A stretch of DNA of 64,000 bases, from NCBI GenBank assembly GCA_015066865.1, contig SVNQ01000007.1, positions 1-64,000 on the forward strand, read 5' to 3'. The notes under the pieces were generated by a model. That model made no database searches and had not been told where the DNA came from. It saw nothing but the letters and a program-made list of their open reading frames with translations. The first letter of the stretch is position 1. Each line of letters begins with the position of its first letter. Below are positions 31,379-40,504 of this stretch, piece by piece. The position numbers and the translations under genes were made by a program. Origin of the DNA: Ruminococcus sp. GTDB lineage: Bacteria > Bacillota > Clostridia > Oscillospirales > Ruminococcaceae.

Positions 31379-31621
31379 TTAGTCGCTTACATAAGGCAGC
31401 AGAGCGATATGTCTTGCTCTCTTGATGGCAACTGTCAGCTCACGCTGGTGGAATGCACAAGTGCCTGTCACTCTTCTGGGCAGGATCTTGGATCTTTCCG
31501 TCATGCACTTCTTGAGCTTGTTGATGTCCTTGTAGTCAATCTTCTCTACACGGTCAACGCAGAACATGCAAACCTTCTTGCGAGGACGCTTGGAAGGACG
31601 GGAATTTCTTTCACGTTCCAT
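31379..31621 (-). CDS. rpsR: 30S ribosomal protein S18
   Basis: The 80-aa protein shows the S18 core: '[15 protein letters not shown]', '[20 protein letters not shown]' and '[18 protein letters not shown]'. It sits in the small-subunit platform next to S6. The Cys pair CMFC plus Cys in KKCM and TGTC marks the zinc-binding (C+) form. Last gene of the rpsF-ssb-rpsR operon, which has the usual bacterial order; 24 bp after ssb. Confidence 0.97.
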   Translation of the reverse strand: MERERNSRPSKRPRKKVCMFCVDRVEKIDYKDINKLKKCMTERSKILPRRVTGTCAFHQRELTVAIKRARHIALLPYVSD

Positions 31622-31645
31622 ACAAAAAATCTCCTTTACTATAGA

Positions 31646-32179
31646 TTAAAACGGTACTTCGCCGTCACTCAGAACTTCTTCAAAATCTTCCAGATTACCC
31701 AGCTCGATCGGCTGCGGTGCACGGTTCATCGCTGCCTGCGGCGGCGGTGCCTGCGGTGCGGGAGCCTGCTGGTAGGGCTGGCTGTACTGCGGCTGCTGGT
31801 TATACTGCTGGCCGCCGTACTGGTTGGGTGATGCATAACCGGTGCTGCCGCCGTCCTGACGCTTGTCCCCACAGAAGGAAACATTATCTGCAACAATAGA
31901 GGTTCTATAGTGCTTTACGCCGTTCTGGTCAGTGTAGTTGTCATTCTGGAGTCTGCCTTCCACGTGGATGACACGACCCTTGGAGAAATAACGGCTGACA
32001 AATTCAGCCTGCTGACGCCAGAATGTGATGTCGAAGAAATCAGCTTTTCTTTCTTCGCCCTGCTTTACAAAGCCCCGATCCACTGCAATTGTGATACGGC
32101 ACATGGAAATGCCGCTCTGCGTCTGGCGCAGTTCGGGATCCGCTGTCAGTCTGCCCATCAAAATGACTCTGTTATACAT
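31646..32179 (-). CDS. ssb: Single-stranded DNA-binding protein
   Basis: The 177-aa protein has an N-terminal OB fold (MYNRVILMGRLTADPELR..., FFDITFWRQQAEFVSRYF, KGRVIHVEGRLQ), a Gln/Pro/Tyr-rich linker and the acidic tip DGEVPF that binds replication partners. It protects single-stranded DNA in replication and repair. It is between rpsF and rpsR, the classic arrangement, and starts about 50 bp after rpsF. Confidence 0.97.
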   Translation of the reverse strand: MYNRVILMGRLTADPELRQTQSGISMCRITIAVDRGFVKQGEERKADFFDITFWRQQAEFVSRYFSKGRVIHVEGRLQNDNYTDQNGVKHYRTSIVADNVSFCGDKRQDGGSTGYASPNQYGGQQYNQQPQYSQPYQQAPAPQAPPPQAAMNRAPQPIELGNLEDFEEVLSDGEVPF

Positions 32180-32231
32180 AACTCTACCTCCCCATCCGGA
32201 AATTTATCTGAAAATTCGATTTGCGCTTTGA

Positions 32232-32525
32232 TTACTTAGTGGTAACCAGGAAACGCAGAACGCCGTCGGTAATGTTCATAACACGACCGAGCTCTGCCGG
32301 GAAATCGGGCGTGGATGTAAATGTGTAGATCACATAGTATCCGTCTGCCTCGTAGTTGATCGGGTAAGCCAGCTTACGCTTGCCCCACTCGGTCACTTCC
32401 TCGGTCAGTGTGCCGTTCTTCTCGATGAGATTCTTAAACTTTTCGGTGAGTGCGCTTACGCCCTCCTCGCCGTTCTTGAGGCTGAATACAACCATTGCCT
32501 CATAAGTTTCGTTCAGCTTTGCCAT
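32232..32525 (-). CDS. rpsF: 30S ribosomal protein S6
   Basis: The 97-aa protein has the S6 features: 'NETYEAMVVFSLKNGEE', 'EWGKRKLAYPINYEADGYYV' and 'RFLVTTK'. The ATG at 32525 is used (AGGAGGTG about 6 bases upstream); the longer frame to 32597 runs into the leader. First gene of the operon, expressed from the promoter at 32606-32634. The leader contains a GCCCGtatttGCGGGC hairpin (about 32554-32569) that could be an S6:S18 autoregulatory site, but I could not confirm the diagnostic bulge. Confidence 0.95.
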   Translation of the reverse strand: MAKLNETYEAMVVFSLKNGEEGVSALTEKFKNLIEKNGTLTEEVTEWGKRKLAYPINYEADGYYVIYTFTSTPDFPAELGRVMNITDGVLRFLVTTK

Positions 32526-32605
32526 TATGCTGCACCTCCTTCTGGATTTCGCCCGCAAATACGGGCAAGGATTGGATTGCTGTAAAAACTCAAGCAATCT
32601 TTAAC

Positions 32606-32634
32606 ATTATAGCACACAAAAAAGCCCTTGTCAA
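32606..32634 (-). promoter_or_regulatory. Promoter of rpsF-ssb-rpsR
   Basis: On the minus strand: TTGACA, 17-base spacer, TATAAT. The -35 sits inside an AAGCCCTTGACAAGGGCTT palindrome that could also act as a hairpin. Confidence 0.85.
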
Positions 32635-32667
32635 GGGCTTTTGGTAATTTTGTGATTTGTTACAAAA

Positions 32668-32890
32668 AGCGTGTCCGAAAAAGTCGTTTTCAGCATTTTT
32701 CAGCCGCAGGGGGTGGGTCAGAGCAGGCTGAACCCCCTGCTCTCAGTCCTTCGAAAAAGTCACGTCCAGCCAGTGCGCCTTATGGCGCACGGCTGGACTA
32801 ATTACATTATTATGGGTTGCGCCTTCGGCGCATGTAGGGGGCTTTGCCCCCTACAACCCCCAATAAATAGCCAAAAAGCACTCTGCAAAA
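32668..32890 (+). repeat. Dispersed repeat, copy A
   Basis: This GC-rich non-coding block has several short hairpins: GTCCAGCC...GGCTGGAC, GCGCCTTCGGCGC and GTAGGGGGCTTTGCCCCCTAC. About 130 bases (32757-32890) recur inverted at about 43124-43258 with only scattered changes. No coding capacity. It lies between rpsF and the Prok-RING gene. Confidence 0.75.
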
Positions 32891-32899
32891 TACATTTTT

Positions 32900-33883
32900 T
32901 TACATAAACAGCATCATAATAGTCATCATGATCGCCATGACAGCGCCGTAATAAATTGCAATCGCACCGAGCATGTTCAGGAAATTCGTTCCTCCGCCGG
33001 TCTGGAGCAGCAGCCGCTGCATCTGGATGTCTGCACCGGAAGTCCGGATCGCCTTCACTTTCTTGATTACATGACGGAAATACAGGTGGTTTGCAAAAAT
33101 GCAGAGGATCACACGAAATACCAGCTGAACTCCGTAGAATACCATGTCGAGCGTCCGTATCACGTCCTCGCCGGATTTCAGAAATGCCAGTAAGCCTGCG
33201 AAGGTTTCGGAAACATCCAGTCCGTATTCCGCATACATCTCAATCATGTTTTTGTCGGTGAATGCCATCTGCATGCTTGAAAGGATCGCCGGAATATTGC
33301 AAACTGCAAGCACAGCGATCGTCAGGAAGGTCATCTTCCACATTTTTCGGTTGGCAAAATACAGATGCGGAAACAGCAGGCAGGGCAGGTTTACGGACAG
33401 TTTCTTGCCCATATCCTTGAACCGCTTGAACAGCGGAATATAATACAGGGTGTTGTTTCTGACATAGCTTGCCACATCGCCGAGCCGTTCACCCTCCAAT
33501 TTCTCATCGGGAGATAATCCGCAGCAGGGATCATTGGGGTTGATGGACATGGTTCTGCCATCGGGCATAACGATGTTGATGCCGGAGTCGCCGTTTTCGG
33601 ACGGATCGTCCTCCTTCAGCGGTGTGCGGCAAATGGAACAGTAACCGGCGTCCGGTGCATTGATGTGATGGCAGTTCGGGCAGGTTCTGTCCAGCAGCTT
33701 GCTGCGGTGGGCTTCATGCCAGCTCTTGCCGCTTTCGTGAAGCTCCGTGTTGATGCATGTTCCCTTTGCAGTGTAGCAAGAACGGTGATAGGGCGTACCG
33801 CATTCGGGGCATACAACAATGTCGTCCTCTGCTTTGAATGTGTTCTGGCATACCTTGCACGGGCAGCCTGTATAATTTGGCAT
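32900..33883 (-). CDS. Prok-RING/zinc-ribbon membrane protein (DUF2628-like)
   Basis: The 327-aa protein starts with a treble-clef RING-like finger (CPCKVCQNTFKAEDD, CPECGTPYHRSCY, KGTC). A second zinc ribbon follows (TCPNCHHINAPDAGYCSIC). The C-terminal half has four hydrophobic segments (about 178-200, 240-262, 272-292, 303-327). Fusions of such fingers with DUF2628-like membrane parts are common in Firmicutes, but the function is unknown. Prok-RING domains are distant relatives of ubiquitin-ligase RINGs; no ubiquitin partner is seen here. The ATG at 33883 follows GGAGGAG; the frame to 33934 is unsupported. Confidence 0.75.
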   Translation of the reverse strand: MPNYTGCPCKVCQNTFKAEDDIVVCPECGTPYHRSCYTAKGTCINTELHESGKSWHEAHRSKLLDRTCPNCHHINAPDAGYCSICRTPLKEDDPSENGDSGINIVMPDGRTMSINPNDPCCGLSPDEKLEGERLGDVASYVRNNTLYYIPLFKRFKDMGKKLSVNLPCLLFPHLYFANRKMWKMTFLTIAVLAVCNIPAILSSMQMAFTDKNMIEMYAEYGLDVSETFAGLLAFLKSGEDVIRTLDMVFYGVQLVFRVILCIFANHLYFRHVIKKVKAIRTSGADIQMQRLLLQTGGGTNFLNMLGAIAIYYGAVMAIMMTIMMLFM

Positions 33884-34085
33884 AAGCTCCTCCTGTTTTG
33901 TTTGTTTCGTAGCGTTATTTTTATTATACCACATTTTCGGGAATTTTCAAGAGGAATTGCAGAATTTTCAGCAGATGTACACATAGTGCTCAAACAACTG
34001 TGCCATACTGGGAGTGCGTCTGGAGCATGGCGAAAATTTATGCAGGAATATGAACAGTATATTTTGTTTGTACATAATTTATCTG

Positions 34086-34115
34086 TTGACAAACTGCCCT
34101 TATATCGGGTATAAT
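34086..34115 (+). promoter_or_regulatory. Promoter of the EAL gene
   Basis: TTGACA, 18-base spacer, TATAAT. A leader of about 100 nt follows. The rest of the gap 33884-34220 shows no gene. Confidence 0.75.
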
Positions 34116-34220
34116 AAAAGTGACCATGCGCAGAGGGATTCTGCCCTTGTGCAAAATTTGAGAAACAATGATCGAATTTATCGTACAACCGACAACAAAG
34201 ACATAAGAAAGGGCGAAATT

Positions 34221-36947
34221 ATGAGTATTTTTCGTTTAACGAGACAGAACCACGTCTCCCTTTCGGAGGACTGGAAACTGTTTATCCAATTGTTCCACAA
34301 CATCGGTTCCTTTACATATAAAGAATCCATTCAGACGGCATTTCTTGATGAGAATGCACAGAGAATTTTTGGTGCGCCGAAAACCCTTGCGAGGGACGCT
34401 TATCAGGAGCTGATGCGGAAGCTGACCTCGGATCCGGTGGAGGGCGAGCAGAATCTGTATGTATTCCGTGCAGGTGCAGAAAAACGCTATCTGAAAATTC
34501 ATTTCACGCAGCGTGAGGGCGATGAGATCGGATTTGTTGAAGAAATGTCACGCCGTGTCGGACAGCAGATCGCAGACTACCGTCAGCAGGATTACGACGA
34601 TGTGACCAGTATGCTGCGGTTTCCGGCATTTTCCAATCTTGTACAGCGCCGTTTTCAGAAGGCAAAGCGGATTTCCATTGCGGCGCTCCATGTGGACGGC
34701 ATGGACAAGATCACTGATTTTGCAAGCGCAAACAGCACCAATTACTGCATGGCATCCGTTGCGGAGGTGCTGGGAAGATTTGCGGGCGACAATGTGCTGT
34801 TTTCCACCAAATCCTTCCAGAATTTCTATGTTTGCTTTGTGGATATGGAGGAGGCAAATGTGCTGATGCTGCTGCAGCAGATGCGCAATGCCATTGCGGA
34901 ATGCACGATCTCCGATAATTTCGGACAGACCATCAGTGCTTCCGGACATTCCGGACTGAATCTGTATGCCGGTCTTGCGGTTTATCCGGAGGAAGGCAAT
35001 ACCCTGAGCAAACTCATTCCCTATGCGGAATTTGCGCTCTTTGAAACGCAGCACAATACCAAAAATCCCATTACCCGCTTTTCACAGGAACATTACGACC
35101 GCAAAAAGGACGAGTACCGTGACGAGCAGATGTTCAACACGATCATTTCGGAAAATCAGCTGACCTACCACTTCCAGCCGATCGTGGATGCGCACACGGG
35201 CAATGTGGTTGCTTACGAAGCGCTCATGCGCAGCGAACATTTTGATCCTGAGAAGATCCTGAGCCTTGCAGCGAAGTACAATCGTTTGTACGATGTGGAA
35301 TATGCCACAATGTTCAACTGCATGCGTTATCTGAGTAAGCATCAGAACGCATTTTCGAACAAAAAGCTGTTCATCAACTGCATTGCAAGCGCATTGCTCA
35401 ATGAAAATGACTTCAATGAGCTGATGCTGACCTATGAGGGACTGTTTGAAAAGACGGTTATGGAGATCATCGAGCAGTCCATTACTTCCGAGGAGGACAT
35501 CAAGGAGCTGAAACGCCGCTGTGAAACGCTGAATACACAGATCGCGATTGATGACTATGGCACGGGTTATGCCACTACCGCAACCCTGCTGCGCAATCTT
35601 CCGCAGTATGTGAAGATCGACCGCTGTCTGATTGCCGGTATCTGCAGGGATACCAAGAAACAGCAGCTGGTATTCGGCATCATTGACTATGCACACGACA
35701 ACCAGATTCAGGTGCTTGCAGAGGGTGTTGAGGAGGAGGAGGATCTCAAGACTGTGATCCGTCTCGGTGTTGACCTCATTCAGGGCTACTACACCTCCCG
35801 CCCGAAGCCCTATCTGTTGGAGGAGATTTCCGCAGAGGTGCGTGATATTATCATCAACACCAATCTGGAAAACAGCTGCGGACACAAGAAAATCTACAAT
35901 GCGCATAATGACGAGGTGCTTGACCTTGTGGATCTTGCGCTGCAGAATTATACCGATATTCACATCTTCCGTCACAATCTGACGATTATCGGCGATCCGG
36001 AAAAGACCGTTCCGATTCACATTGCGGTAATGGAAAATCACAGCTGCGAACTGACGCTGCGCAATGTCAACATCGTCAGCAAGGAAAAACCCTGTATCAG
36101 CGTTGGAAGCTATGCACAGCTGACGCTGACGGTGGAGGGCAAGAACTCCATGAACTACATGGGTATCCGTGTACCGCAGGGTTCGTATTTCCAGCTTGTG
36201 GGCGGTGGTGATCTGAAGATCGACTGCTATTCAAAATTCGGCTATGGTATCGGCGGCGACTGCGAAAGCAGCTATGGCTGCATCACGCTCAATTCCAGCG
36301 GCAAGGTGGAGATCATCTGCAACAGTGACCGCAGCGTGGGCATCGGCGGCGGCACCAACCCTGACGATTCCGATATCCGTCTGGAAAGCGGCGACATCCG
36401 TGTCGAACTCGGCTCTCCCAACGGTGTGGGCATTGGCTGCGCAAACGGTCAGTCCCTGATCTATGCAAGATCCGGCTGCACACTGGATCTGGAGATCAAC
36501 GGTATCAGCACCGTCGGCATGGGCAGCCTTTCGGGCGAAACACGCATTGAGTGCAGCACGGACGTGACGTACCACGGCGCAGGCACAAGAGTTGTCGGCA
36601 TGGGCGTGCTGAATCAGGGCGAGGGCGAAATCTATGTAACCGACGCAAAGCTCCGCTTCTTCATGCGTACAAATTTTGGAACCTGCATCGGCGCCATCGG
36701 CGGCAAGGTGGATGTGTACACAAAAAACTGCAAGGTGGAGGTCAATGCCGAGGGCGGCGAGATCACCGGTATCGGTGACGCAAAGGGCAGCGGCAATATT
36801 TCCCTTGAGGGTACGGAACTGAAGGCATATATTCATGCCGGAAAACCCCATGAGGCAGGCTCAAAAACGGGTCAGCTGATGATGCGCGGCAGCATGATCG
36901 TTGCCGACATCAACGACAGCCGCAACACACAGGAAACCGAAGAATAG
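34221..36947 (+). CDS. EAL-domain c-di-GMP phosphodiesterase with degenerate GGDEF and beta-solenoid tail
   Basis: The 908-aa protein has no signal peptide or membrane helix. Residues about 135-300 are a GGDEF fold that has lost its active-site motif. The EAL domain (about 310-560) keeps every catalytic element: YEALMR, FINC (Asn), EIIEQS (Glu), AIDDYGTG (DD), YVKIDR (Lys), LAEGVE and IQGYY. It should hydrolyse c-di-GMP. The C-terminal about 330 residues consist of repeating short strands ending in 'GIGG', 'VGIGGG', 'VGIGC', 'VGMGS', 'CIGAIGG' and 'TGIGD', which looks like a right-handed beta-solenoid of the type usually found on secreted adhesins. The fusion is unusual. ATG at 34221; the frame back to 34014 runs through the promoter. 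Confidence 0.85.
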   Translation: MSIFRLTRQNHVSLSEDWKLFIQLFHNIGSFTYKESIQTAFLDENAQRIFGAPKTLARDAYQELMRKLTSDPVEGEQNLYVFRAGAEKRYLKIHFTQREGDEIGFVEEMSRRVGQQIADYRQQDYDDVTSMLRFPAFSNLVQRRFQKAKRISIAALHVDGMDKITDFASANSTNYCMASVAEVLGRFAGDNVLFSTKSFQNFYVCFVDMEEANVLMLLQQMRNAIAECTISDNFGQTISASGHSGLNLYAGLAVYPEEGNTLSKLIPYAEFALFETQHNTKNPITRFSQEHYDRKKDEYRDEQMFNTIISENQLTYHFQPIVDAHTGNVVAYEALMRSEHFDPEKILSLAAKYNRLYDVEYATMFNCMRYLSKHQNAFSNKKLFINCIASALLNENDFNELMLTYEGLFEKTVMEIIEQSITSEEDIKELKRRCETLNTQIAIDDYGTGYATTATLLRNLPQYVKIDRCLIAGICRDTKKQQLVFGIIDYAHDNQIQVLAEGVEEEEDLKTVIRLGVDLIQGYYTSRPKPYLLEEISAEVRDIIINTNLENSCGHKKIYNAHNDEVLDLVDLALQNYTDIHIFRHNLTIIGDPEKTVPIHIAVMENHSCELTLRNVNIVSKEKPCISVGSYAQLTLTVEGKNSMNYMGIRVPQGSYFQLVGGGDLKIDCYSKFGYGIGGDCESSYGCITLNSSGKVEIICNSDRSVGIGGGTNPDDSDIRLESGDIRVELGSPNGVGIGCANGQSLIYARSGCTLDLEINGISTVGMGSLSGETRIECSTDVTYHGAGTRVVGMGVLNQGEGEIYVTDAKLRFFMRTNFGTCIGAIGGKVDVYTKNCKVEVNAEGGEITGIGDAKGSGNISLEGTELKAYIHAGKPHEAGSKTGQLMMRGSMIVADINDSRNTQETEE

Positions 36948-36960
36948 GCTATTTTCAGCG

Positions 36961-36986
36961 ATTGCCCCGCTTTAATGCGGGGCAAT
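36961..36986 (+). terminator. Hairpin after the EAL gene
   Basis: A perfect 10-bp stem ATTGCCCCGC/GCGGGGCAAT starts 13 bp after the stop codon. It lacks a U-tract, so it may be a 3'-end stabiliser. Confidence 0.55.
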
Positions 36987-37023
36987 CCTGCGGATTGTAT
37001 AAATTGAGAGGAGTTATGGATTT

Positions 37024-38118
37024 ATGAAACTGGGAATGGTAGGACTTCCGAATGTAGGAAAAAGTACTCTGTTCAATGCGCTGACCAATGCAGGTGCGCA
37101 GTCGGCGAACTATCCGTTCTGCACCATTGAGCCGAACGTGGGCGTGGTTTCCGTGCCGGATACCCGTCTGGACGAGCTGGCAAAGATGTACGATCCCGAC
37201 AAGTTCACGCCGGCAACACTGGAATTTGTGGACATTGCAGGTCTGGTAAAGGGCGCGTCCAAGGGTGAGGGACTCGGCAATAAGTTCTTGGCGGACATCC
37301 GTGAGGTGGATGCGATCGTGCATGTTGTACGCTGCTTTGAAAGCATGGACATCATCCATGTGGACGGCAGTGTGAACCCCGCAAGGGATATTGAAACGAT
37401 CAATCTGGAGCTGATTTTCTCCGACCTTGAAATGGTGCAGCGCAGAATTGACCGTGCAAAAAAGCTGATGAAGGGCGACAAGAAGGCTGCCGTACAGGTG
37501 GATTTCTTCGAGCGTCTTGCCGCACATCTGGAGGAGGGCAAGTCCGCACGCAGCTTTGACGTGACGGAGGATGAGCAGGAATTTCTGCACGATACGCCCC
37601 TTCTGTCGGGCAAACCCGTGATTTATGCGGCAAACCTCTGCGAGGAGGACTTTGCGTCGGATTTGTCCGATCATGCGCATTTTCAGGCGGTAAAGGCAAT
37701 CGCTGAGGAGGAGCATGCAGCGGTTCTGCCCATCTGTGCACAGGTGGAAGCGGAAATTTCCGATATGGACGAGGAGGACAAGGCAATGTTCCTCTCTGAG
37801 CTTGGTCTTGAGGAATCGGGACTCAATCGTATCATTCAGACGGGCTACAGCCTGCTGGGACTGATCTCCTTCCTCACCGCAGGCAAGCAGGAGGTGCGTG
37901 CGTGGACAATTACCACCGGCACAAAAGCACCGCAGGCGGCCGGAAAGATCCATACTGACTTTGAAAAGGGCTTCATCCGTGCGGAAGTCATCGCATATGA
38001 CGATCTGATGAACTGCGGTACGATGGCAGCTGCAAAGGAGCAGGGTCTGGTGCGCCTTGAGGGCAAGGAATATGTGATGCAGGACGGCGATATTGTGGTG
38101 TTCCGATTTAATGTGTAA
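37024..38118 (+). CDS. ychF: Redox-regulated ATPase/GTPase YchF (Obg family)
   Basis: The 364-aa protein has the OLA1/YchF signature. G1 is GLPNVGKSTLF, G2/switch region 'SANYPFCTIEPNVG', G3 'DIAGLVKGASKGEGLGN', and the G4 is the altered NxxE form ('YAANLCEED') that favours ATP over GTP. The C-terminal TGS-like domain (VRAWTITTGTKAPQAAG) is present. Length is as expected. It associates with ribosomes and stress responses in other bacteria. RBS AGGAG precedes the ATG at 37024. Confidence 0.95.
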   Translation: MKLGMVGLPNVGKSTLFNALTNAGAQSANYPFCTIEPNVGVVSVPDTRLDELAKMYDPDKFTPATLEFVDIAGLVKGASKGEGLGNKFLADIREVDAIVHVVRCFESMDIIHVDGSVNPARDIETINLELIFSDLEMVQRRIDRAKKLMKGDKKAAVQVDFFERLAAHLEEGKSARSFDVTEDEQEFLHDTPLLSGKPVIYAANLCEEDFASDLSDHAHFQAVKAIAEEEHAAVLPICAQVEAEISDMDEEDKAMFLSELGLEESGLNRIIQTGYSLLGLISFLTAGKQEVRAWTITTGTKAPQAAGKIHTDFEKGFIRAEVIAYDDLMNCGTMAAAKEQGLVRLEGKEYVMQDGDIVVFRFNV

Positions 38119-38145
38119 GTCTTGTTGTATTTTGGAGGTCAGGCT

Positions 38146-38819
38146 ATGCAAAAAGGCATGATCGCAGGCATTATGGCTGTTGTTGTGGTTCTTGGCACCA
38201 TCCTATCGGTGATCCTCTTTGCGAGAACGCAGCCGCTGATTCCTGTTATGTGCATCGGAGTAAACCTTGCGTATCTCGGAACGCTGGGAATTATTTCGAC
38301 GGAAGGATCGTTTTTCAAGAAGATCCCCCTCTTGGTATTCCCGCTTGTGGGATGCGGCATGATTGTCATACCGGCGATTTTTATGTATCAGCAAAGTCAT
38401 CCGGGAAGGATCATCCTTACAGAGGAAATGATCCCAAAGCTTGCGCTCGGTGCATTCTTTCTGGTTGGGATTCTCCTGTGCCTGGGTTCGGTGGTCGGAC
38501 TGTTCTATCAGAGGTCGATCTGCACCGAGGAAGTGACCGCCACCTGTATTGAGCTGGTGCCAAGTACGGGCAGCAAGGGTGCAACGCTCTATGCTCCCGT
38601 CTGGGAATATTACTGCGGCGGCAGACTGTGGACGGTGCGGATCCCGTGGCAACCAATGTAGGATATCCCCAAGAGGGCGAGGAACGGATACTGTACGTCG
38701 ATCCGGAAAATCCCGAACAGTTCCGCACGAGGGGATTTTCGCCCCAGTACATCCTGATATTCATTGGGGTGGTGTTTATGGCAATATCGCTGATTTCGCT
38801 GATTTTGATGGGTGACTAA
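38146..38819 (+). pseudogene. DUF3592-like membrane protein, frameshifted
   Basis: The first frame (38146-38661) gives four hydrophobic segments and the start of a DUF3592 domain (VWEYYCGGRLWTV) and then stops at TAG 38659. A frame shifted by one continues 'NVGYPQEGEERILYVDPENP' and a final membrane helix to 38819. Joined, they match the neighbouring paralogue at 38839-39654 over its C-terminal half (…GKIYIDANHPKRL). One base change at about 38645-38660 breaks the gene. No homopolymer is at the break, so a sequencing error or a true mutation is equally possible. GGAGG precedes the ATG. Confidence 0.65.
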
Positions 38820-38838
38820 AACAGGAGGACCAATTTGA

Positions 38839-39654
38839 ATGATGAAACATAACAGCGATCCTGTTTCCGGACAGTCCGAAGGACAAACGCAGGAACAGAA
38901 TTATGACTATATTTTTGAGGAGCTTGAAAGACAAAACGCATGTTCATCCGGTGGGATCATGATCACCGACACGGAAGGAAACACAAAGAAAGCAACCGTT
39001 CCATTGGCGCTGAAAGTATTTGCACCTGCGCTGATCTTCATTGCGGTAATTGTACTGATCTTTATCGCCAGCGCTTTCAGTGATATGCTCGCGGTTGCAC
39101 TTGGCGGTTTCCTGTTCATGGGAGTTACGGGCTGGAAGAGCTTTACCGATGATAAGAAATTTCGTCCGCATCCGATTTTACTGATCGTATTTATTGTGGG
39201 TGTCGGTATGGCATACAGTGCAATCGCAACAATGATTCATCGGGCAAACCCGATTTTTGATATAGAACGGTTCCAAATGAACAGCACGCTGGGATTTGGC
39301 ATAGCTGTTTTGCTGTGCGGCATCGTAATGCTCGCTGATTCGATATGGAAGCTGGCGACCTGCAAAACGGAAATAACGGCATGCTGCAGTAAAATACAGC
39401 GTATGGGTTTCCAGAATGGCAAGCCCTTCGGAAACGTCACATGGGTTTATGATTATGAAGGCGTTTCCTATACGGAAAGGACATACAATATCATACTCAA
39501 TATGCTGGAGGAAGGCGCGAAGGGGAAGATCTATATTGATGCGAACCATCCAAAGCGCCTTCGCCGCAAGGGTATACCGCCGCTGACGGGCTGGTCGATC
39601 CTCTTCATCATCGCCGGTGCGCTGATGATCGCTGCATATGTGTTCTTTGCTTGA
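38839..39654 (+). CDS. DUF3592-like membrane protein
   Basis: The 271-aa protein has a charged N-terminal 55 residues, membrane helices at about 57-80, 83-103, 115-137, 153-172 and 250-271, and a soluble beta-rich region in between (WVYDYEGVSYTERTY, GKIYIDANHPKRLRRKG) typical of DUF3592. The function is unknown. It follows the frameshifted paralogue by 19 bp, with GGAGGACC as ribosome site and two adjacent ATGs. Confidence 0.7.
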   Translation: MMKHNSDPVSGQSEGQTQEQNYDYIFEELERQNACSSGGIMITDTEGNTKKATVPLALKVFAPALIFIAVIVLIFIASAFSDMLAVALGGFLFMGVTGWKSFTDDKKFRPHPILLIVFIVGVGMAYSAIATMIHRANPIFDIERFQMNSTLGFGIAVLLCGIVMLADSIWKLATCKTEITACCSKIQRMGFQNGKPFGNVTWVYDYEGVSYTERTYNIILNMLEEGAKGKIYIDANHPKRLRRKGIPPLTGWSILFIIAGALMIAAYVFFA

Positions 39655-39781
39655 ATGCAGGGCATTTTTACTGCTGATCCCTTCCGATTTTCGGAAGTGT
39701 GATAGATGCATGATATTTCGGGGGAAATAGGGGAAACTAAAATTTATGGGAAAAACATTATTGAAAAGGGAGATTACTACT

Positions 39782-40426
39782 ATGAAAAAGGCAATGTTAC
39801 TGATGATCGCTGCAATGATGCTGACAAGCATGGCTGCATGCGGAACCAAGACCGATGATTCTGTGTCTGAAACACAGGCAACAACTGAGGCTACAGAAGC
39901 ACCCACAGAGGCTGAGACAGAGGCTCCGACAGAAGCTGAGACTGAAGCACCCACAGAAGCTGAGACAGAAGCACCCACAGAGACTGAGGAAGAAACCGAG
40001 GAGCAGGGCGGCGCAGCTGCTAGCGGCGACACACTCGGTCAGACACTGCTGGCTGATTTCCAGGCAAAGGCTGCTGACGAATCCATGAACTGCCAGGTAC
40101 TTGCTGACGAGATCCTGAAGAATCCCGTAATCCAGTTTGGTCCGGCAACCATGCCCGTTGAACCCGGTCTGCTGACTGGCTTTGACAATGCAGAGATCAA
40201 GGGCTTCAAGGAGGGCGTAATGTTCGCTCCGATGATCGGCTCCATCCCGTTTGTTGGCTATGTATTCGATCTGGAGGAAGGCACTGACGGTGCAGCTTTC
40301 ATGCAGACACTCAAGGACAATGCAAATCCGAGATGGAACATCTGCGTTGAGGCAGAGGAAACCGTTGTTGAGCAGGTTGGCAACAAGGTGTTCTTCCTGA
40401 TGTGCCCCAAGTCCATCGAGGGCTAA
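39782..40426 (+). CDS. Lipoprotein with TEAPTEAE repeats
   Basis: The 214-aa protein has a lipoprotein signal (MKKAMLL..., lipobox SMAACG, Cys about residue 20). A low-complexity stalk of T-E-A-P-T-E-A-E units (about 30-75) follows, encoded by a 24-bp DNA repeat that can vary in length. The C-terminal about 130 residues are a compact domain with no match I know. It is presumably anchored outside the membrane. AAGGGAG precedes the ATG at 39782; the frame from 39746 adds only unsupported residues. Confidence 0.75.
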   Translation: MKKAMLLMIAAMMLTSMAACGTKTDDSVSETQATTEATEAPTEAETEAPTEAETEAPTEAETEAPTETEEETEEQGGAAASGDTLGQTLLADFQAKAADESMNCQVLADEILKNPVIQFGPATMPVEPGLLTGFDNAEIKGFKEGVMFAPMIGSIPFVGYVFDLEEGTDGAAFMQTLKDNANPRWNICVEAEETVVEQVGNKVFFLMCPKSIEG

Positions 40427-40453
40427 GAAGCCGCTAAGTAAGGATAAATTCGG

Positions 40454-40481
40454 AATACCTCCGCTGTAAGGCGGGGGTATT
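40454..40481 (+). terminator. Intrinsic terminator of the lipoprotein gene
   Basis: The stem AATACCTCCGC/GCGGGGGTATT is followed by CTCAAAAAC, without a strong U-tract. Confidence 0.5.
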
Positions 40482-40504
40482 CTCAAAAACACAGGAGGTG
40501 CGCC

